Shown: positions 43,103 through 52,043, numbered from the stretch's first letter. The stretch: 64,000 bases of DNA from Gemmobacter fulvus (GCF_018798885.1 NZ_CP076361.1:1518501-1582500), one strand, 5' to 3'. Notes: a model not told the origin generated them from the sequence alone. Numbers and translations: made by a program.

Positions 43103-43416
43103 TTGTCGTCCGCCGCATCCAGCAGGGCCTGGAATTTTTTTCGGGCGCGCAACTCCAGCATGGCCTCGCCGTAAGCCTCCTGCAGGTCCTTCAGCTGCTT
43201 CTCGTATTGCTCGCGGATGTCGAGCGGGTTCGCCCGCAGGGAATTCTCCATCCCCCGCTTCGCGTCTTCAACCCAACCCTCAATTTCGGAGGGCGAAAGG
43301 TCGAAGGACCGGCTGGCCTCCGCCACCGTGGTCTTGCCCTGAATGATCTCAATCACCAGCGCGGTTTTACGCTTCGCCGTCCAGCGTTTGATGCTGTCGT
43401 CCATGGTCACACTCAT
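43099..43416 (-). CDS. IS3 family transposase OrfA
   Basis: A 105-residue protein with a helix-turn-helix (RWTAKRKTALVIEIIQGKTT, VAEASRSFDLSPSEIEGWVE) followed by a coiled-coil region (YEKQLKDLQEAYGEAMLELR). It lies directly upstream of and overlaps OrfB. Confidence 0.9.
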   Translation of the reverse strand: MSVTMDDSIKRWTAKRKTALVIEIIQGKTTVAEASRSFDLSPSEIEGWVEDAKRGMENSLRANPLDIREQYEKQLKDLQEAYGEAMLELRARKKFQALLDAADDK

Positions 43417-43613
43417 CGCTACCTTCTCCCTTGTAGCATGAGCAGGAATTCAGTGGGTCAATACAGATCTACATTAATTTAATCACAATTAATTATAATA
43501 ACTAATAAATATTATTATCCACAGCCAGAAGATCCGCCACTCAAATTGGTTGACAGAAAAATAATTCTCCGACCTCTTGTTAAATACCAGTATATTCACG
43601 TCTTAGTCGGCCC

Positions 43614-44180
43614 TCACAGTTCAGTGTTACCGCCCCGCTTCTGCGCTGTATCTGGTGGCAGCATACGGCCCCTATGCTTTGCTTCGACACGCCAGAGCTT
43701 CTTGTGGAGGCCATCGGCTTCGAGGTGGCGGTATCGTCCGCCTGAGAACTTGCCCCAGTCCAGAGCGAAGCCGCATTTCACCATTTCCGCCGACAAGTCC
43801 CGTCCATCTTCGAGGGTGCAGGTTGCCACAGCCCGTTCATAAGATGAGCTACCATCTGTAACGGCTGTTACCACCTGCCCGCGACAAAGGGCCATCAACG
43901 CACGTTTGGCTAGTTGGCCGTAGGGGTGATCCAGCTCCGGCGCGTCGATTCCGGCGAGGCGGATATTCACCTTGTTGATGACGATGGTGTCGCCATCAAC
44001 GACCCAACAGTGCCCCCGGATGATCTGTTGCCCAAGCTGTTCCTCAACCTGCCGCAATGGTTCGTTTGGAGGATGAGGGACCGGCGCTGGGATCGGGTGA
44101 TAGCTACGGGCTGAGCGCCTATAACGATACCTTTGGCGCTTGGGCGCAAAGAGTTTCAACAGCAGACGAAGCAAACCCAT
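43614..44180 (-). CDS. Thermonuclease (staphylococcal nuclease) family protein
   Basis: A 188-residue protein with an SNase fold: CWVVDGDTIVINKVNIRLAG, IDAPELDHPYGQLAKRALM and ERAVATCTLEDGRDLSAEMV. The catalytic aspartates and arginine positions of the family are in these segments. The N-terminus MGLLRLLLKLFAPKR is hydrophobic then basic, perhaps a membrane anchor. The start ATG at 44180 is chosen because the domain is complete from there. It is the last gene of element A before the attachment site; an AT-rich 150-bp stretch separates it from the IS3. Confidence 0.85.
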   Translation of the reverse strand: MGLLRLLLKLFAPKRQRYRYRRSARSYHPIPAPVPHPPNEPLRQVEEQLGQQIIRGHCWVVDGDTIVINKVNIRLAGIDAPELDHPYGQLAKRALMALCRGQVVTAVTDGSSSYERAVATCTLEDGRDLSAEMVKCGFALDWGKFSGGRYRHLEADGLHKKLWRVEAKHRGRMLPPDTAQKRGGNTEL

Positions 44181-44593
44181 TTCACGCCAAATCCAACAAC
44201 CCTCGCGTGCAGTTTGTCCGCTGACATTGGCGCCAGCAAGCCCAATCTGCTGCCCCCTCACGGCCAGAGACCATCAAACGCTGCGCTCTTGCAGAAGTGT
44301 CGCTCCCAGGGCGCCCTGCCAGCCGTGAGAGGCTGCGCAGCATTTGCCTGTCATCTGTGGTCACGCCGTCGGCTTGCGATACTGCGCTGGTCTGGAGAGG
44401 AAAGACTTCACTTGGCCCCCGCGCTGCCCCCTGCCCTTCTGCGGTGTTCGAGGTGGCGCTGTGGTGGGGGGGCGGTGCGCTGTTGGGTACGCGAGATTGT
44501 TCTCTGCCGTAGCACCGTTGTAGCACCATGCTTCCAGAATGCAGAAGGCCGCCCCATGGGGCGCCGTGCATGTATTTGATATGTTTGTCTAAA
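44181..44593. other. Right end of element A: arm-like repeats and a palindrome
   Basis: No gene is seen. GTAGCACC occurs twice at 44509-44527, an 11-bp spaced pair resembling integrase arm sites. A perfect palindrome CGCCCCATGGGGCG at 44550-44563 lies 30 bp from the attachment core and, read on the minus strand, sits where a terminator for the tRNA transcript would be. Confidence 0.45.
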
Positions 44594-44640
44594 TTTGGTT
44601 GCGGGGACAGGATTTGAACCTGTGACCTTCAGGTTATGAG
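44594..44640 (-). repeat. attachment site copy 2 (3' end of tRNA-fMet), A/B junction
   Basis: Identical to the 47-bp cores at 20321 and 61927. The sequence leaves the tRNA right after GAG, so only the 3' part of the gene is present. It is the boundary between elements A and B. Confidence 0.85.
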
Positions 44641-44765
44641 GGTCACCTCTGCGTCCAGAATAGCTCCGTTATTTCAGCTTGTTAGGCGATTTTCTAGGTC
44701 GAAACGTCGGCGTCGTGTCGCACGGAACTGCCGCAAACCGTTGTGAGAAAACGGTATGCCGATCT

Positions 44766-44828
44766 ACCGAGCAACTTCGCCTCGACCATGGTCATACACT
44801 GCGGGTGGTCGGGCGATGGGAGCAAATG
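44766..44828 (-). pseudogene. Integrase C-terminal relic next to the attachment site
   Basis: On the minus strand HLLPSPDHPQCMTMVEAKLL nearly repeats HLFPSPDHQKAMAMVEAKLL, the end of the integrase at 46927. Only about 21 codons are left. It shows that an integrase of the same kind once ended beside this attachment site, consistent with an earlier or rearranged insertion. The rest of 44641-45097 holds nothing recognisable. Confidence 0.7.
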
Positions 44829-45097
44829 ATCGAAAGGAACTTTGGACGAAGGGGTCGTTCGCTGCCGCTTCGCTGTGGCATACGTGGCTCGGACCAAGTT
44901 CTAGAAGTGGATGGAGACAGTCGCACAGCGGGTTCATCAAGCGCCCTGTCTGTGAAAAGTGACGGGGCTTTCAAAAATACTGCACGCATCGTCTGGATCC
45001 CCGGGCCTGAACCAACCGATACTCAAGCAGTGGCTACCTGAGTGACTGCTCGGGTGCTATCATTGCTCAAGCACAGAACCCTTTATGCGAGCGACAA

Positions 45098-46804
45098 ATG
45101 ATCTCAAGCCTTCGAATTGCATTGTCAGATTTAGCACGTATCCCCAACACTGATCGACCAGCATGGCTCGAGGGCGCAACTGCGAGCGTCGAATTTCTAA
45201 AAGACAACCTGCTCAAAGACGATGAGATTCTTCTTTACGCGTCTGGACCACACTTCTGGGTCCACTCAGTTCTGGCACCCAATTCATCAGTAAGCCCTCC
45301 TGATCACAACGACCTGTCAAATTCCCACCTTACGCCTGACGACTCGTGGTGCATTCAGAAGTCCTATGGCGGGGGCGAAGGCCACCGTGTCTATCTCGAG
45401 CCACCGTTAAGTCATCCCGGCTGCAAGTCACTTGTCGGAGGTGAAAAGCTAGTCTTTATTCGTGGGTTCGAGGGGATGAAGTCGTACGAGCCGCCAATCG
45501 AGATTAGCCAGAAGCTGGTTCATTCGTTGGGTGTGCATTTTGTCGACGAGCGTAGCGCATACTGTAGAATTAATAGTAAAGGAGACTTGGAGGATGTGAT
45601 TTGTGTTCACACTGACAAGGATCATGATCCTTGGAAGAGCATCCGCGCCGTATCGATACGGCGGCACGATTTGGCAACCTACATGGCGCTCTCAGGCATG
45701 TCATTGGTTGCAAGATTCGACTTCACAAGATTTGTGCCAAGCGGCTTTTCGTCTTGGGACGGTGCAGCAGAACAATCTTTTGAAGCCAAAGATTTGTATT
45801 ATCGGTATCGCATTCTGCCGACGTATGCGAGTTATGCACATGGTCACATTATCCTCCGAACCAAGTTGACTCCCGACGACTTGGTGGATGAGTGGAAAGC
45901 CGAAGAAGATGAGACGAATAGAAAGTATGCGGCATTCAAGATCATTGATCGAAAGAATAATGCCCTAGTTGAGACCTCGTGCGGCCCCGAGTACATTGTT
46001 AACTACTTTACGGAATCCGAACTGCCATGGGAAATATCGCCAGCCTTCTTTCGTGCCGAAGTTCTACAGAGATATAAAGCAGACCAAGAAAAGTATACGA
46101 TCGAAGATCGGAGTATCAGCTGTCGTAACTCTTGGCATCTCAAGACATATGACATCAATGATGCCGGCCAGGTTCACACATATATTGGGTACTTGGCGCG
46201 CTTACCATATGAGGAGCAAATTTACTGGCAAGCATTCAATGAGTGGCCAAAAGAGAATATATCGAAGCGCGCTCATCAGACCGATATTCTTGGGCAGTTT
46301 TCCGATGATGACGAGCCCTTGGGAGAGTTGAAAGCCCAGATCGAGAGACTTGACCAAACCCCTCCAACTTGGTGGCAAATTCGCGGCAGGCCTTTAATAG
46401 AAAAGGTCCTTTATCCCGCAACAGACTCGGCTGATGAGTGGGGGAATGAAGTATTGGCGTTGGATCATATGATTGTCGAAGGGTTTCTGCCCAAGCCCCT
46501 CAGAGAAATCATAAAGGCCAATGGGGGATCGTTTGAGAAGGACTGGGGATCGCTCAAGCTACTTGAGACTGCACTTTCCCTGACTGGGCGGACTGCTGAG
46601 GAGGCCAGGGACCTAGTTTCCCCTCTTCGAGAGCTTCATTTGTTGAGGAATCCAGCGAAAGCGCACGGTGATACTAGCGGGCGAGTTGCTGTGGTGGCCG
46701 CTGCGAGGAAAGCGCACGGCACACTGCGCAATCATTTTCGTGACCTTGCTGGCCGGACACGCTCTGCATTTAAGCAGATAGTCCTTACTTTACCCAACGC
46801 ATAA
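45098..46804 (+). CDS. Large hypothetical protein, HEPN-like motif, AT-rich gene (candidate defence)
   Basis: A 568-residue protein of no family I know. Codon use and base composition are clearly richer in A+T than neighbouring genes, indicating recent transfer. No signal peptide or membrane segment is seen. Near the C-terminus LHLLRNPAKAHGDTSG contains Arg517 to His523, fitting the R-x4-6-H HEPN ribonuclease pattern. It stands alone between the attachment site and the integrase of element B, a usual cargo spot. An anti-phage abortive role is plausible but rests on this motif and location. Confidence 0.6.
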   Translation: MISSLRIALSDLARIPNTDRPAWLEGATASVEFLKDNLLKDDEILLYASGPHFWVHSVLAPNSSVSPPDHNDLSNSHLTPDDSWCIQKSYGGGEGHRVYLEPPLSHPGCKSLVGGEKLVFIRGFEGMKSYEPPIEISQKLVHSLGVHFVDERSAYCRINSKGDLEDVICVHTDKDHDPWKSIRAVSIRRHDLATYMALSGMSLVARFDFTRFVPSGFSSWDGAAEQSFEAKDLYYRYRILPTYASYAHGHIILRTKLTPDDLVDEWKAEEDETNRKYAAFKIIDRKNNALVETSCGPEYIVNYFTESELPWEISPAFFRAEVLQRYKADQEKYTIEDRSISCRNSWHLKTYDINDAGQVHTYIGYLARLPYEEQIYWQAFNEWPKENISKRAHQTDILGQFSDDDEPLGELKAQIERLDQTPPTWWQIRGRPLIEKVLYPATDSADEWGNEVLALDHMIVEGFLPKPLREIIKANGGSFEKDWGSLKLLETALSLTGRTAEEARDLVSPLRELHLLRNPAKAHGDTSGRVAVVAAARKAHGTLRNHFRDLAGRTRSAFKQIVLTLPNA

Positions 46805-46926
46805 TGCTTCCGAAAGCGCTCGACATTCCTTTCGCTAATGTATCGGTCCAAGATACTGCACGACATGCCCAAGCATGTCGCGCTTGACCACCATTTAAAA
46901 CTGCTGCGTGAGGCCGGGGACACTCG

Positions 46927-48030
46927 TTACCCCAGCAGCTTCGCCTCGACCATGGCCATTGCCTTTTGGTGGTCGGGCGAGGGGAAAAGGTGGCCGTAGC
47001 GTTCCATGGTCATCTGGATGGAGGAATGGCCGGCGAAGGTCATGATCTCCTTGATCGAGAAGCCCTGCTCGATCCACAGCGACACGGCGAAATGGCGCAG
47101 GTCGTGCCAGCGCATCGTCACCTCGACCTTTTCCTGCAGCTTCCTAAACCGGTCCTGCGTGCGAGTGTGCTGCAGGATTCCGCCCTGCGGTGCGGGGAAA
47201 ACCAGCCCCAACTCGCTTTTCGGGCAGCGCAGTTTCCAGCGGCGCAGGGCGTTCAGCACCATCGGGCCTGCCGGGATGTCACGGAACCCCGCCCGCGATT
47301 TCGGCTCGCCCATCTGGTTGTAGGCGTCGGCGCGCTGGCGGATGTGCAGGAAGCCCTTGTCGAAATCCACGTCCTGCCAGCGCAGGCCCCGCAGTTCTGA
47401 AGCGCGCAGACCGCCCAGCGCCGAGACGATCAGATGCGGTTTGAAACCCTCGTCCGCCGCCTCGATCAGCGCACGGATCGCTTCTTTGGATGGCACCGGG
47501 GCCTTATGCTCGATCCTGCTGGACTTGATCACCCGCACCCCGTGCGCCGCATTGGTGAACAACTGGCCGTTGTCGATGGCATGATCGAGGATCAGCTTTA
47601 GCACGGAAATCGCGCGACGGGTCAGGTGTTCGGACCGGCCATTCAGCAGCAGTCGGTCACGCAGTTCGTTGACGTGGCGGCGGGTCAGGTGAGCGATCAG
47701 CTTGTCCCCGATCCCGACCACCGGCGCGGTCAGGTGCAGCCGCACATAGTCGCTGTAACCGCGCAGGGTGGACCGCTCCATCCGCCGCCCGGTCTTGCAA
47801 CGCACCTCGCAATGATCGAGCCAAGCCTTCGCGGCATCGGCCACCGTCGTGCTGTCGCTGTCGGCCAGATAGGTGTGGTTGGCGACCAGAGAGCGAACCT
47901 TGACCAGATAGACGTCCGCATCCTTGCGGCGCGGGAACAGCTTGGACCGCCGCTTTCCAGCCTGGTCGGTGAAGTCCACCTGCCACCGAACCAGTCCCGA
48001 AGGCAGCGTCCGTTTGCGAATGGTCGCCAT
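46927..48030 (-). CDS. Tyrosine-recombinase integrase of element B
   Basis: A 367-residue integrase: N-terminal arm domain MATIRKRTLPSGLVRWQVDF, a core-binding domain, then a catalytic domain with arginine in ALGGLRASELRGLRW, MRWHDLRHFAVSLW, FAGHSSIQMTMERYGHLF with the nucleophile tyrosine. It is divergent from the regulator at 48164. It probably integrated element B at tRNA-fMet. Confidence 0.95.
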   Translation of the reverse strand: MATIRKRTLPSGLVRWQVDFTDQAGKRRSKLFPRRKDADVYLVKVRSLVANHTYLADSDSTTVADAAKAWLDHCEVRCKTGRRMERSTLRGYSDYVRLHLTAPVVGIGDKLIAHLTRRHVNELRDRLLLNGRSEHLTRRAISVLKLILDHAIDNGQLFTNAAHGVRVIKSSRIEHKAPVPSKEAIRALIEAADEGFKPHLIVSALGGLRASELRGLRWQDVDFDKGFLHIRQRADAYNQMGEPKSRAGFRDIPAGPMVLNALRRWKLRCPKSELGLVFPAPQGGILQHTRTQDRFRKLQEKVEVTMRWHDLRHFAVSLWIEQGFSIKEIMTFAGHSSIQMTMERYGHLFPSPDHQKAMAMVEAKLLG

Positions 48031-48103
48031 CTTTCCCCCACTCCCATCCCAAGGACCAGAAACCCATGGGAAGAAAGGCGTTTGCCGAACATTCCCACTA
48101 GTA

Positions 48104-48152
48104 TTGACAGTACGTTAGATGCCATATATCCACACATCAAACGTACTGTCAA
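48104..48152. promoter_or_regulatory. 13-bp perfect inverted repeat between integrase and regulator
   Basis: TTGACAGTACGTT at 48104-48116 is exactly repeated in reverse at 48140-48152, with a 23-bp AT-rich centre. Each arm begins TTGACA, so both may also serve as -35 boxes for the two divergent genes. This looks like the control switch of element B. Confidence 0.6.
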
Positions 48153-48163
48153 AGGATAGTGAA

Positions 48164-48619
48164 GTGGCACAAGACATTACCATCCAGAAGCTGGCCGACG
48201 CCTTCAATATTGGCCGGTACCAAATCGACGCCTGGATTTCGCGCGGCTACCTTGTTCCGCAAAACGAGTGCGAACGTGGCAAAGCCCGGATTTTCACCAT
48301 GCGGGACGCTATCGCGCTGGGCGCCATCGTGGACTTCGCACGTCTTGGGTTTGAGCCTGCGCGGGTCGCGCCGCACATTGGCAATCTGCACGGGGTTGCC
48401 GATGGCGACGCCTTGCTGGTGATCTACGAAGGCCCGATCCGGCTTTCGTCGCAGGAAGACGCAGCATTCATGGACTCGGATATTCCCGCCCCTGCGTCGA
48501 AGATCATCTCGCCCCAGCGTCTTCCGGAGATTGCGGCCGATCCAGAGGTTCGCTCTTTTGCGGTCGTGAACCTGAACGACATCGAGCGGCGGGTCACAAA
48601 AGCCCTCAGCGCCGACTGA
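48164..48619 (+). CDS. MerR-like helix-turn-helix regulator of element B
   Basis: A 151-residue protein starting at GTG 48164, with AAAGGA 8 bases upstream. It has a MerR-type N-terminus: ITIQKLADAFNIGRYQIDAW, SRGYLVPQNECERGKARIFT, MRDAIALGAIVDFARLGFEP. The C-terminal half is unrecognised. Divergent from the integrase across a 13-bp inverted repeat, it is the likely master regulator. Confidence 0.8.
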   Translation: MAQDITIQKLADAFNIGRYQIDAWISRGYLVPQNECERGKARIFTMRDAIALGAIVDFARLGFEPARVAPHIGNLHGVADGDALLVIYEGPIRLSSQEDAAFMDSDIPAPASKIISPQRLPEIAADPEVRSFAVVNLNDIERRVTKALSAD

Positions 48620-48644
48620 CCACCCAGCCATAACGGAGACAGCC

Positions 48645-48890
48645 ATGAACATTCAAACGCGGGGCACTCCTGCGACCGCAGACGCTTGCCCAACGCTTGC
48701 CGACGACCTGCTGCATGGTGCCGAGGCCATCGCGATCTTTGTGTTTGGCAACGTGCGCCACCGCCGCAAGGTCTATTACTACGCCAGCGACGCCAAGGTG
48801 CGGATGCCGGTGTTCAGGATCGGCAATGTCATCTGCGCCCGCAAAAGCAAGCTGATCGAGTGGATCGAGGCGCAGGAGCGTGATCTTTGA
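48645..48890 (+). CDS. Small helix-turn-helix / excisionase-like protein
   Basis: An 81-residue protein: ADDLLHGAEAIAIFVFGNVR, HRRKVYYYASDAKVRMPVFR, IGNVICARKSKLIEWIEAQE. The order resembles small AlpA/Xis-type DNA-binding proteins of satellites and prophages. It overlaps the primase start by four bases. Confidence 0.75.
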   Translation: MNIQTRGTPATADACPTLADDLLHGAEAIAIFVFGNVRHRRKVYYYASDAKVRMPVFRIGNVICARKSKLIEWIEAQERDL

Positions 48891-51100
48891 TCAGCAACCC
48901 AGCCTCGGTCGCCGACCTGGCTGCACGCGTCAACAAACGCATGGCCGATCTGGCGCAGTCGCTGATGGGCGATCCCAATCCGGGCTACTCGACAAAATGC
49001 CAGCTTCGCTACGGTACCAAGGGCAGCGTGGCCATCGAGATCGCAGGGCCACGCGCTGGGCGTTGGTATGACCACGAGGCGGGCGTCGGCGGCGATGGGC
49101 TGGAGTTGATCCGGCACCACAAAGGCCTGTCCGATGCAGAGGCCCGGCGCTGGGCGCGCGACTGGATCGGCGACATTCAACAACGGCCGCCCCAAACAGC
49201 GGCTGCGGCACCGAGCACCATGGACAGCAAGAAGGCCGTGGCCGAGATCATCGCTTGTCTGGAGGGTATCGCGGCAACTCCGGCAGAGACCTACCTGCGC
49301 AACCGCGGTATCACCGTCACGCCACCCGACTGCATCCGGTTTCGTCGGTTTGCCGCAGGAAAGCATGGCGCGCTGGTGGCGCTGGCGACAGACGAGGTCG
49401 GTAAGGCCTTGGCGGTGCAACAGGTCTATCTCACCGATGACGGACAAAAGGCTCCGGTGAAGGTCGTCAAGCGAACCAACAAAGCCGTCGATGGCTGGTC
49501 GGAACGCGCCGCCGTGCGCTTGCCCGGCACCGGACCACTGATCCTGTGCGAAGGCGTCGAGAACGCTCTTTCCATCTGGCAGGCCACTGGACGGGAGACT
49601 TGGGCCTGTCTCGGTATCGCCAATATCGCGCGGGCACCCGTGCCCTCTGGCAACCTCGTCGTGATCGCAGGCGACGGCGATGCACCAGGCAGCAAGGCCC
49701 ATCATCAGCGCCAGAATGCCGTCACGTTGCTTCGCGGTCGGGGCCATTGCGTTGCTGTTGCGGATCCGCCCGAGGGCTCGGATTTCAACGATGTGCTGCG
49801 CGCCAATGGAGAGCAGGCCGTCCGTGATCTGATCAATCTTTCCAATGCTTCTGAAGCCAAGGCTAGCGACTGGCACCTTGACCTTCTGACCAACCGGGAG
49901 GGCGAACCTCGTCCCATTCTTGCCAATGCGATCCTGGCCTTGCGTACAGCGCCTGAATGGAGGGGCGTGCTCTGGCATGACGAATTTGCCGCCACCACTG
50001 TCGCACGCAAACCGCCACCATGGGTCACAGGCAATGGCAAATGGCACGATACAGAGTGGTCAGACCGCGATGACCTGCTGGTCGCTGACTGGCTCCAACA
50101 CCAAGGCATCCTGGTGCCTGCCTCCATCGCCGGTCAGGCGGTGGAGGCGGTTGCGCGTGACCGGCTGTGCCATCCCGTCCGGGAATATCTCGACGCGATC
50201 CGCTGGGACGGCATGAAGCGGATCGACGCCTGGCTTTCGACCTATCTCGGGGCAACGGACAGCGCGTACGCCCGCGCTGTTGGCGCACGGTGGTTGATTT
50301 CAGCAGTGGCGCGCATTTATCGCCCCGGCGCGAAAGTGGATTGTGCCCTTATCCTGGAAGGCCCGCAGGGGATCAAGAAGTCCAGCGCCCTGCAGATCAT
50401 GGGCCATCCATGGTTTACCGATCGCTTGTCCGACCTCGGCAGCAAGGATGCTGCAATGGAGATGCGAAGCGTCTGGATCATCGAGATTGCCGAACTGGAC
50501 ACGATGACCCGCGCCGAGGTGGGCACCATCAAAGCTTTCATCAGCCGAACCACTGACCGCTTCCGCCCCCCATATGGCAAGCGATTGGTGGACCTGCCGC
50601 GCCAATGCGTGTTTGCGGGCAGCGTCAATCCAGAGGGCGGCTATCTGAAAGATGCCACCGGCGGCCGCCGGTTCTGGCCCGTTGCCTGTGGCGCCATCGA
50701 CATCTCTGCCCTTGAACAGGACCGCGACCAACTTTGGGCCGAGGCCTGCCTGCGGTTTCGCGCTGGCGACCCTTGGTGGCTGGACGATCAACGCCTCGAA
50801 GCGCTGGCTGCAGAGCAGCAGGCAGACCGATACCAAGGCGATGCATGGGACGATCCGATCCGCCGCTATCTCGAACACACCGCAGGACAGCAGGATGGTG
50901 TGTCCGTCGCGGAGATCCTTGAGAAAGCACTGGGCATGGAACGGGGGCGCTGGGCGCAGGCAGATCAGAACCGCGTCGTGCGCACCCTGACCAGCATGGG
51001 CTTCCGCCAGTTCCGCGCCCGCGTCGGTGGCCACGGCGATGGCGCCCAACGCGAACGTCGGTATCGGCGCGACAGCCTCGACAAGGAGCAGGAGGGATGA
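48887..51100 (+). CDS. VapE-type primase-helicase (Toprim plus VirE)
   Basis: A 737-residue protein starting at TTG 48887 behind CAGGAG. The N-terminal half carries a zinc-free primase-like part and a Toprim region (LCEGVENALSIWQA, LVVIAGDGDAPGS). The C-terminal half is a VirE/VapE ATPase with Walker A EGPQGIKKSSAL, then IAELDTMTRAEVGTIKAFIS and CVFAGSVNPEGGYLKDATGG. Such proteins replicate phage satellites and prophages. A large inverted-repeat region immediately downstream may be its origin. Confidence 0.93.
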   Translation: MISNPASVADLAARVNKRMADLAQSLMGDPNPGYSTKCQLRYGTKGSVAIEIAGPRAGRWYDHEAGVGGDGLELIRHHKGLSDAEARRWARDWIGDIQQRPPQTAAAAPSTMDSKKAVAEIIACLEGIAATPAETYLRNRGITVTPPDCIRFRRFAAGKHGALVALATDEVGKALAVQQVYLTDDGQKAPVKVVKRTNKAVDGWSERAAVRLPGTGPLILCEGVENALSIWQATGRETWACLGIANIARAPVPSGNLVVIAGDGDAPGSKAHHQRQNAVTLLRGRGHCVAVADPPEGSDFNDVLRANGEQAVRDLINLSNASEAKASDWHLDLLTNREGEPRPILANAILALRTAPEWRGVLWHDEFAATTVARKPPPWVTGNGKWHDTEWSDRDDLLVADWLQHQGILVPASIAGQAVEAVARDRLCHPVREYLDAIRWDGMKRIDAWLSTYLGATDSAYARAVGARWLISAVARIYRPGAKVDCALILEGPQGIKKSSALQIMGHPWFTDRLSDLGSKDAAMEMRSVWIIEIAELDTMTRAEVGTIKAFISRTTDRFRPPYGKRLVDLPRQCVFAGSVNPEGGYLKDATGGRRFWPVACGAIDISALEQDRDQLWAEACLRFRAGDPWWLDDQRLEALAAEQQADRYQGDAWDDPIRRYLEHTAGQQDGVSVAEILEKALGMERGRWAQADQNRVVRTLTSMGFRQFRARVGGHGDGAQRERRYRRDSLDKEQEG

Positions 51101-51106
51101 ATGGGG

Positions 51107-51370
51107 CCGGGTCTGTCAGCTTTGGGTCCGGGTTGGGTCCGGGTCTGCACTTCTCAAATTCTTCAACAAAATCAGTGCTGGGTCCGGGTGGGTCCGGGTG
51201 GTCCGGGTCTTTTGCAGAAATCTTGTCAGGATGTGATCAACGCATGCGCTACGAAAAGGTAGCGAACAGACCCGGACCCACCCGGACCACCCGGACCCAC
51301 TCAACGATTCCAGCGGGTTGCAGCGCACTCAAACCCGGACCCAACCCGGACCCAAAGCTGACAGACCCGG
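51107..51370. repeat. GGGTCCGG repeat array in a large inverted repeat, candidate origin
   Basis: Two perfect 38-bp arms (51107-51144 and 51333-51370, inverted) each contain CAGCTTTGGGTCCGGGTTGG and two GGGTCCGG units. Inside lie two further opposed arrays (51180-51209 and 51269-51298) of three such units with GGTCCGGGTG spacing. At the centre is a GCATGC-containing AT-richer spacer. There are about ten copies of GGTCCGG in all. The array directly follows the primase gene, as satellite and phage origins do. Confidence 0.65.
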
Positions 51371-51401
51371 ACCCACGGTTGTCTTCGCGCGGTGACGTTG
51401 C

Positions 51402-51525
51402 GATGCACGAGCACGTCAACCCAGACAGTTCGGCAAGGACCGGGATAGCGATGGTTCCTTTTGGGCCGATTTGTATGCGGGGGAGCACAGCGCATGACCC
51501 CGCCAGCGTCTGGGGGCGAAATTGA
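51402..51525 (+). CDS. Possible short leader ORF before small terminase
   Basis: A 40-codon frame starting MHEHVNPDSSARTGIAMVPF whose stop overlaps the TTG start of the next gene. It includes copy 3 of the TGGTTCCT...GTATGCGGGGG motif at 51452-51492. Because the other copies of that motif are out of this frame, conservation may be at the DNA level, for example as a packaging site. Confidence 0.35.
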
Positions 51526-52043
51526 CTAAACTCAACGCCTCTGAAACCAAGACCGCCTTCGCCACACGGGTCGGCCTGACCAAGGGCCGCATCTCGCAGT
51601 TGGTGGCCGATGGTCTGCCCGTGCGACCCGATGGTCAGATCGATGTGGCCGAGGGGCTGGCGTGGATCGAGGACAATCTCGATCCGTCGCGTCGCAACAA
51701 GGGTGGTGCTTTCGCCGCCCCTGCATCGCCAGCCCGGGTCTCGACCACGCTGGCCGAGGCCAAACGCCTGCATGAAATCGTCAAGGTCCAGCGTGCCAAG
51801 CTGGCATTTGAACGCGAACAGGGTCAGCTGATCGAAACCGTCGCGGCTACCCGCACGGTATTCGCCCGCGCCCGCGCCGAACGCGACGCCCATATGGCCT
51901 GGGTCCAACGCACAGCACCGCTCTTGGCCGCCGAGGTCGGGGCCGATCCGCGTGCCACCTTTGCCGCCCTTGACCGGATGATGCGCGAGCATCTGGAATA
52001 CCTGGCCGACATGCCGTTGGGGAGCTTTGGCGATGGTGCCTGA
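51522..52043 (+). CDS. Phage terminase small subunit-like protein
   Basis: A 173-residue protein starting at TTG 51522. It has a helix-turn-helix (AFATRVGLTKGRISQLVADG), a linker, then a helical part (EAKRLHEIVKVQRAKLAFER, FAALDRMMREHLEYLADMP). This is the layout of the Nu1/small-terminase family in Rhodobacterales phages. It overlaps the large terminase gene by 11 bases. Confidence 0.85.
   Translation: MTKLNASETKTAFATRVGLTKGRISQLVADGLPVRPDGQIDVAEGLAWIEDNLDPSRRNKGGAFAAPASPARVSTTLAEAKRLHEIVKVQRAKLAFEREQGQLIETVAATRTVFARARAERDAHMAWVQRTAPLLAAEVGADPRATFAALDRMMREHLEYLADMPLGSFGDGA

Larger units (their letters stand above)
42258..43460 (-). mobile_element. IS3 family insertion sequence
   Basis: Imperfect inverted repeats of about 22 bp: CGACCCATCTGAATCTGCTC at the left and, reverse complemented, TGACCCACTGAATTCCTGCT at the right end 43460. 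It holds orfA and orfB reading leftward. It belongs to a different IS3 subgroup from the element at 13808. I could not define a target duplication. Confidence 0.8.

Noticed and set aside
51107..51370. Telomere or integron-like attC reading of the GGGTCCGG array
   Set aside because: There is no integron integrase or protelomerase and the units are not attC-shaped; position after a primase fits an origin better.
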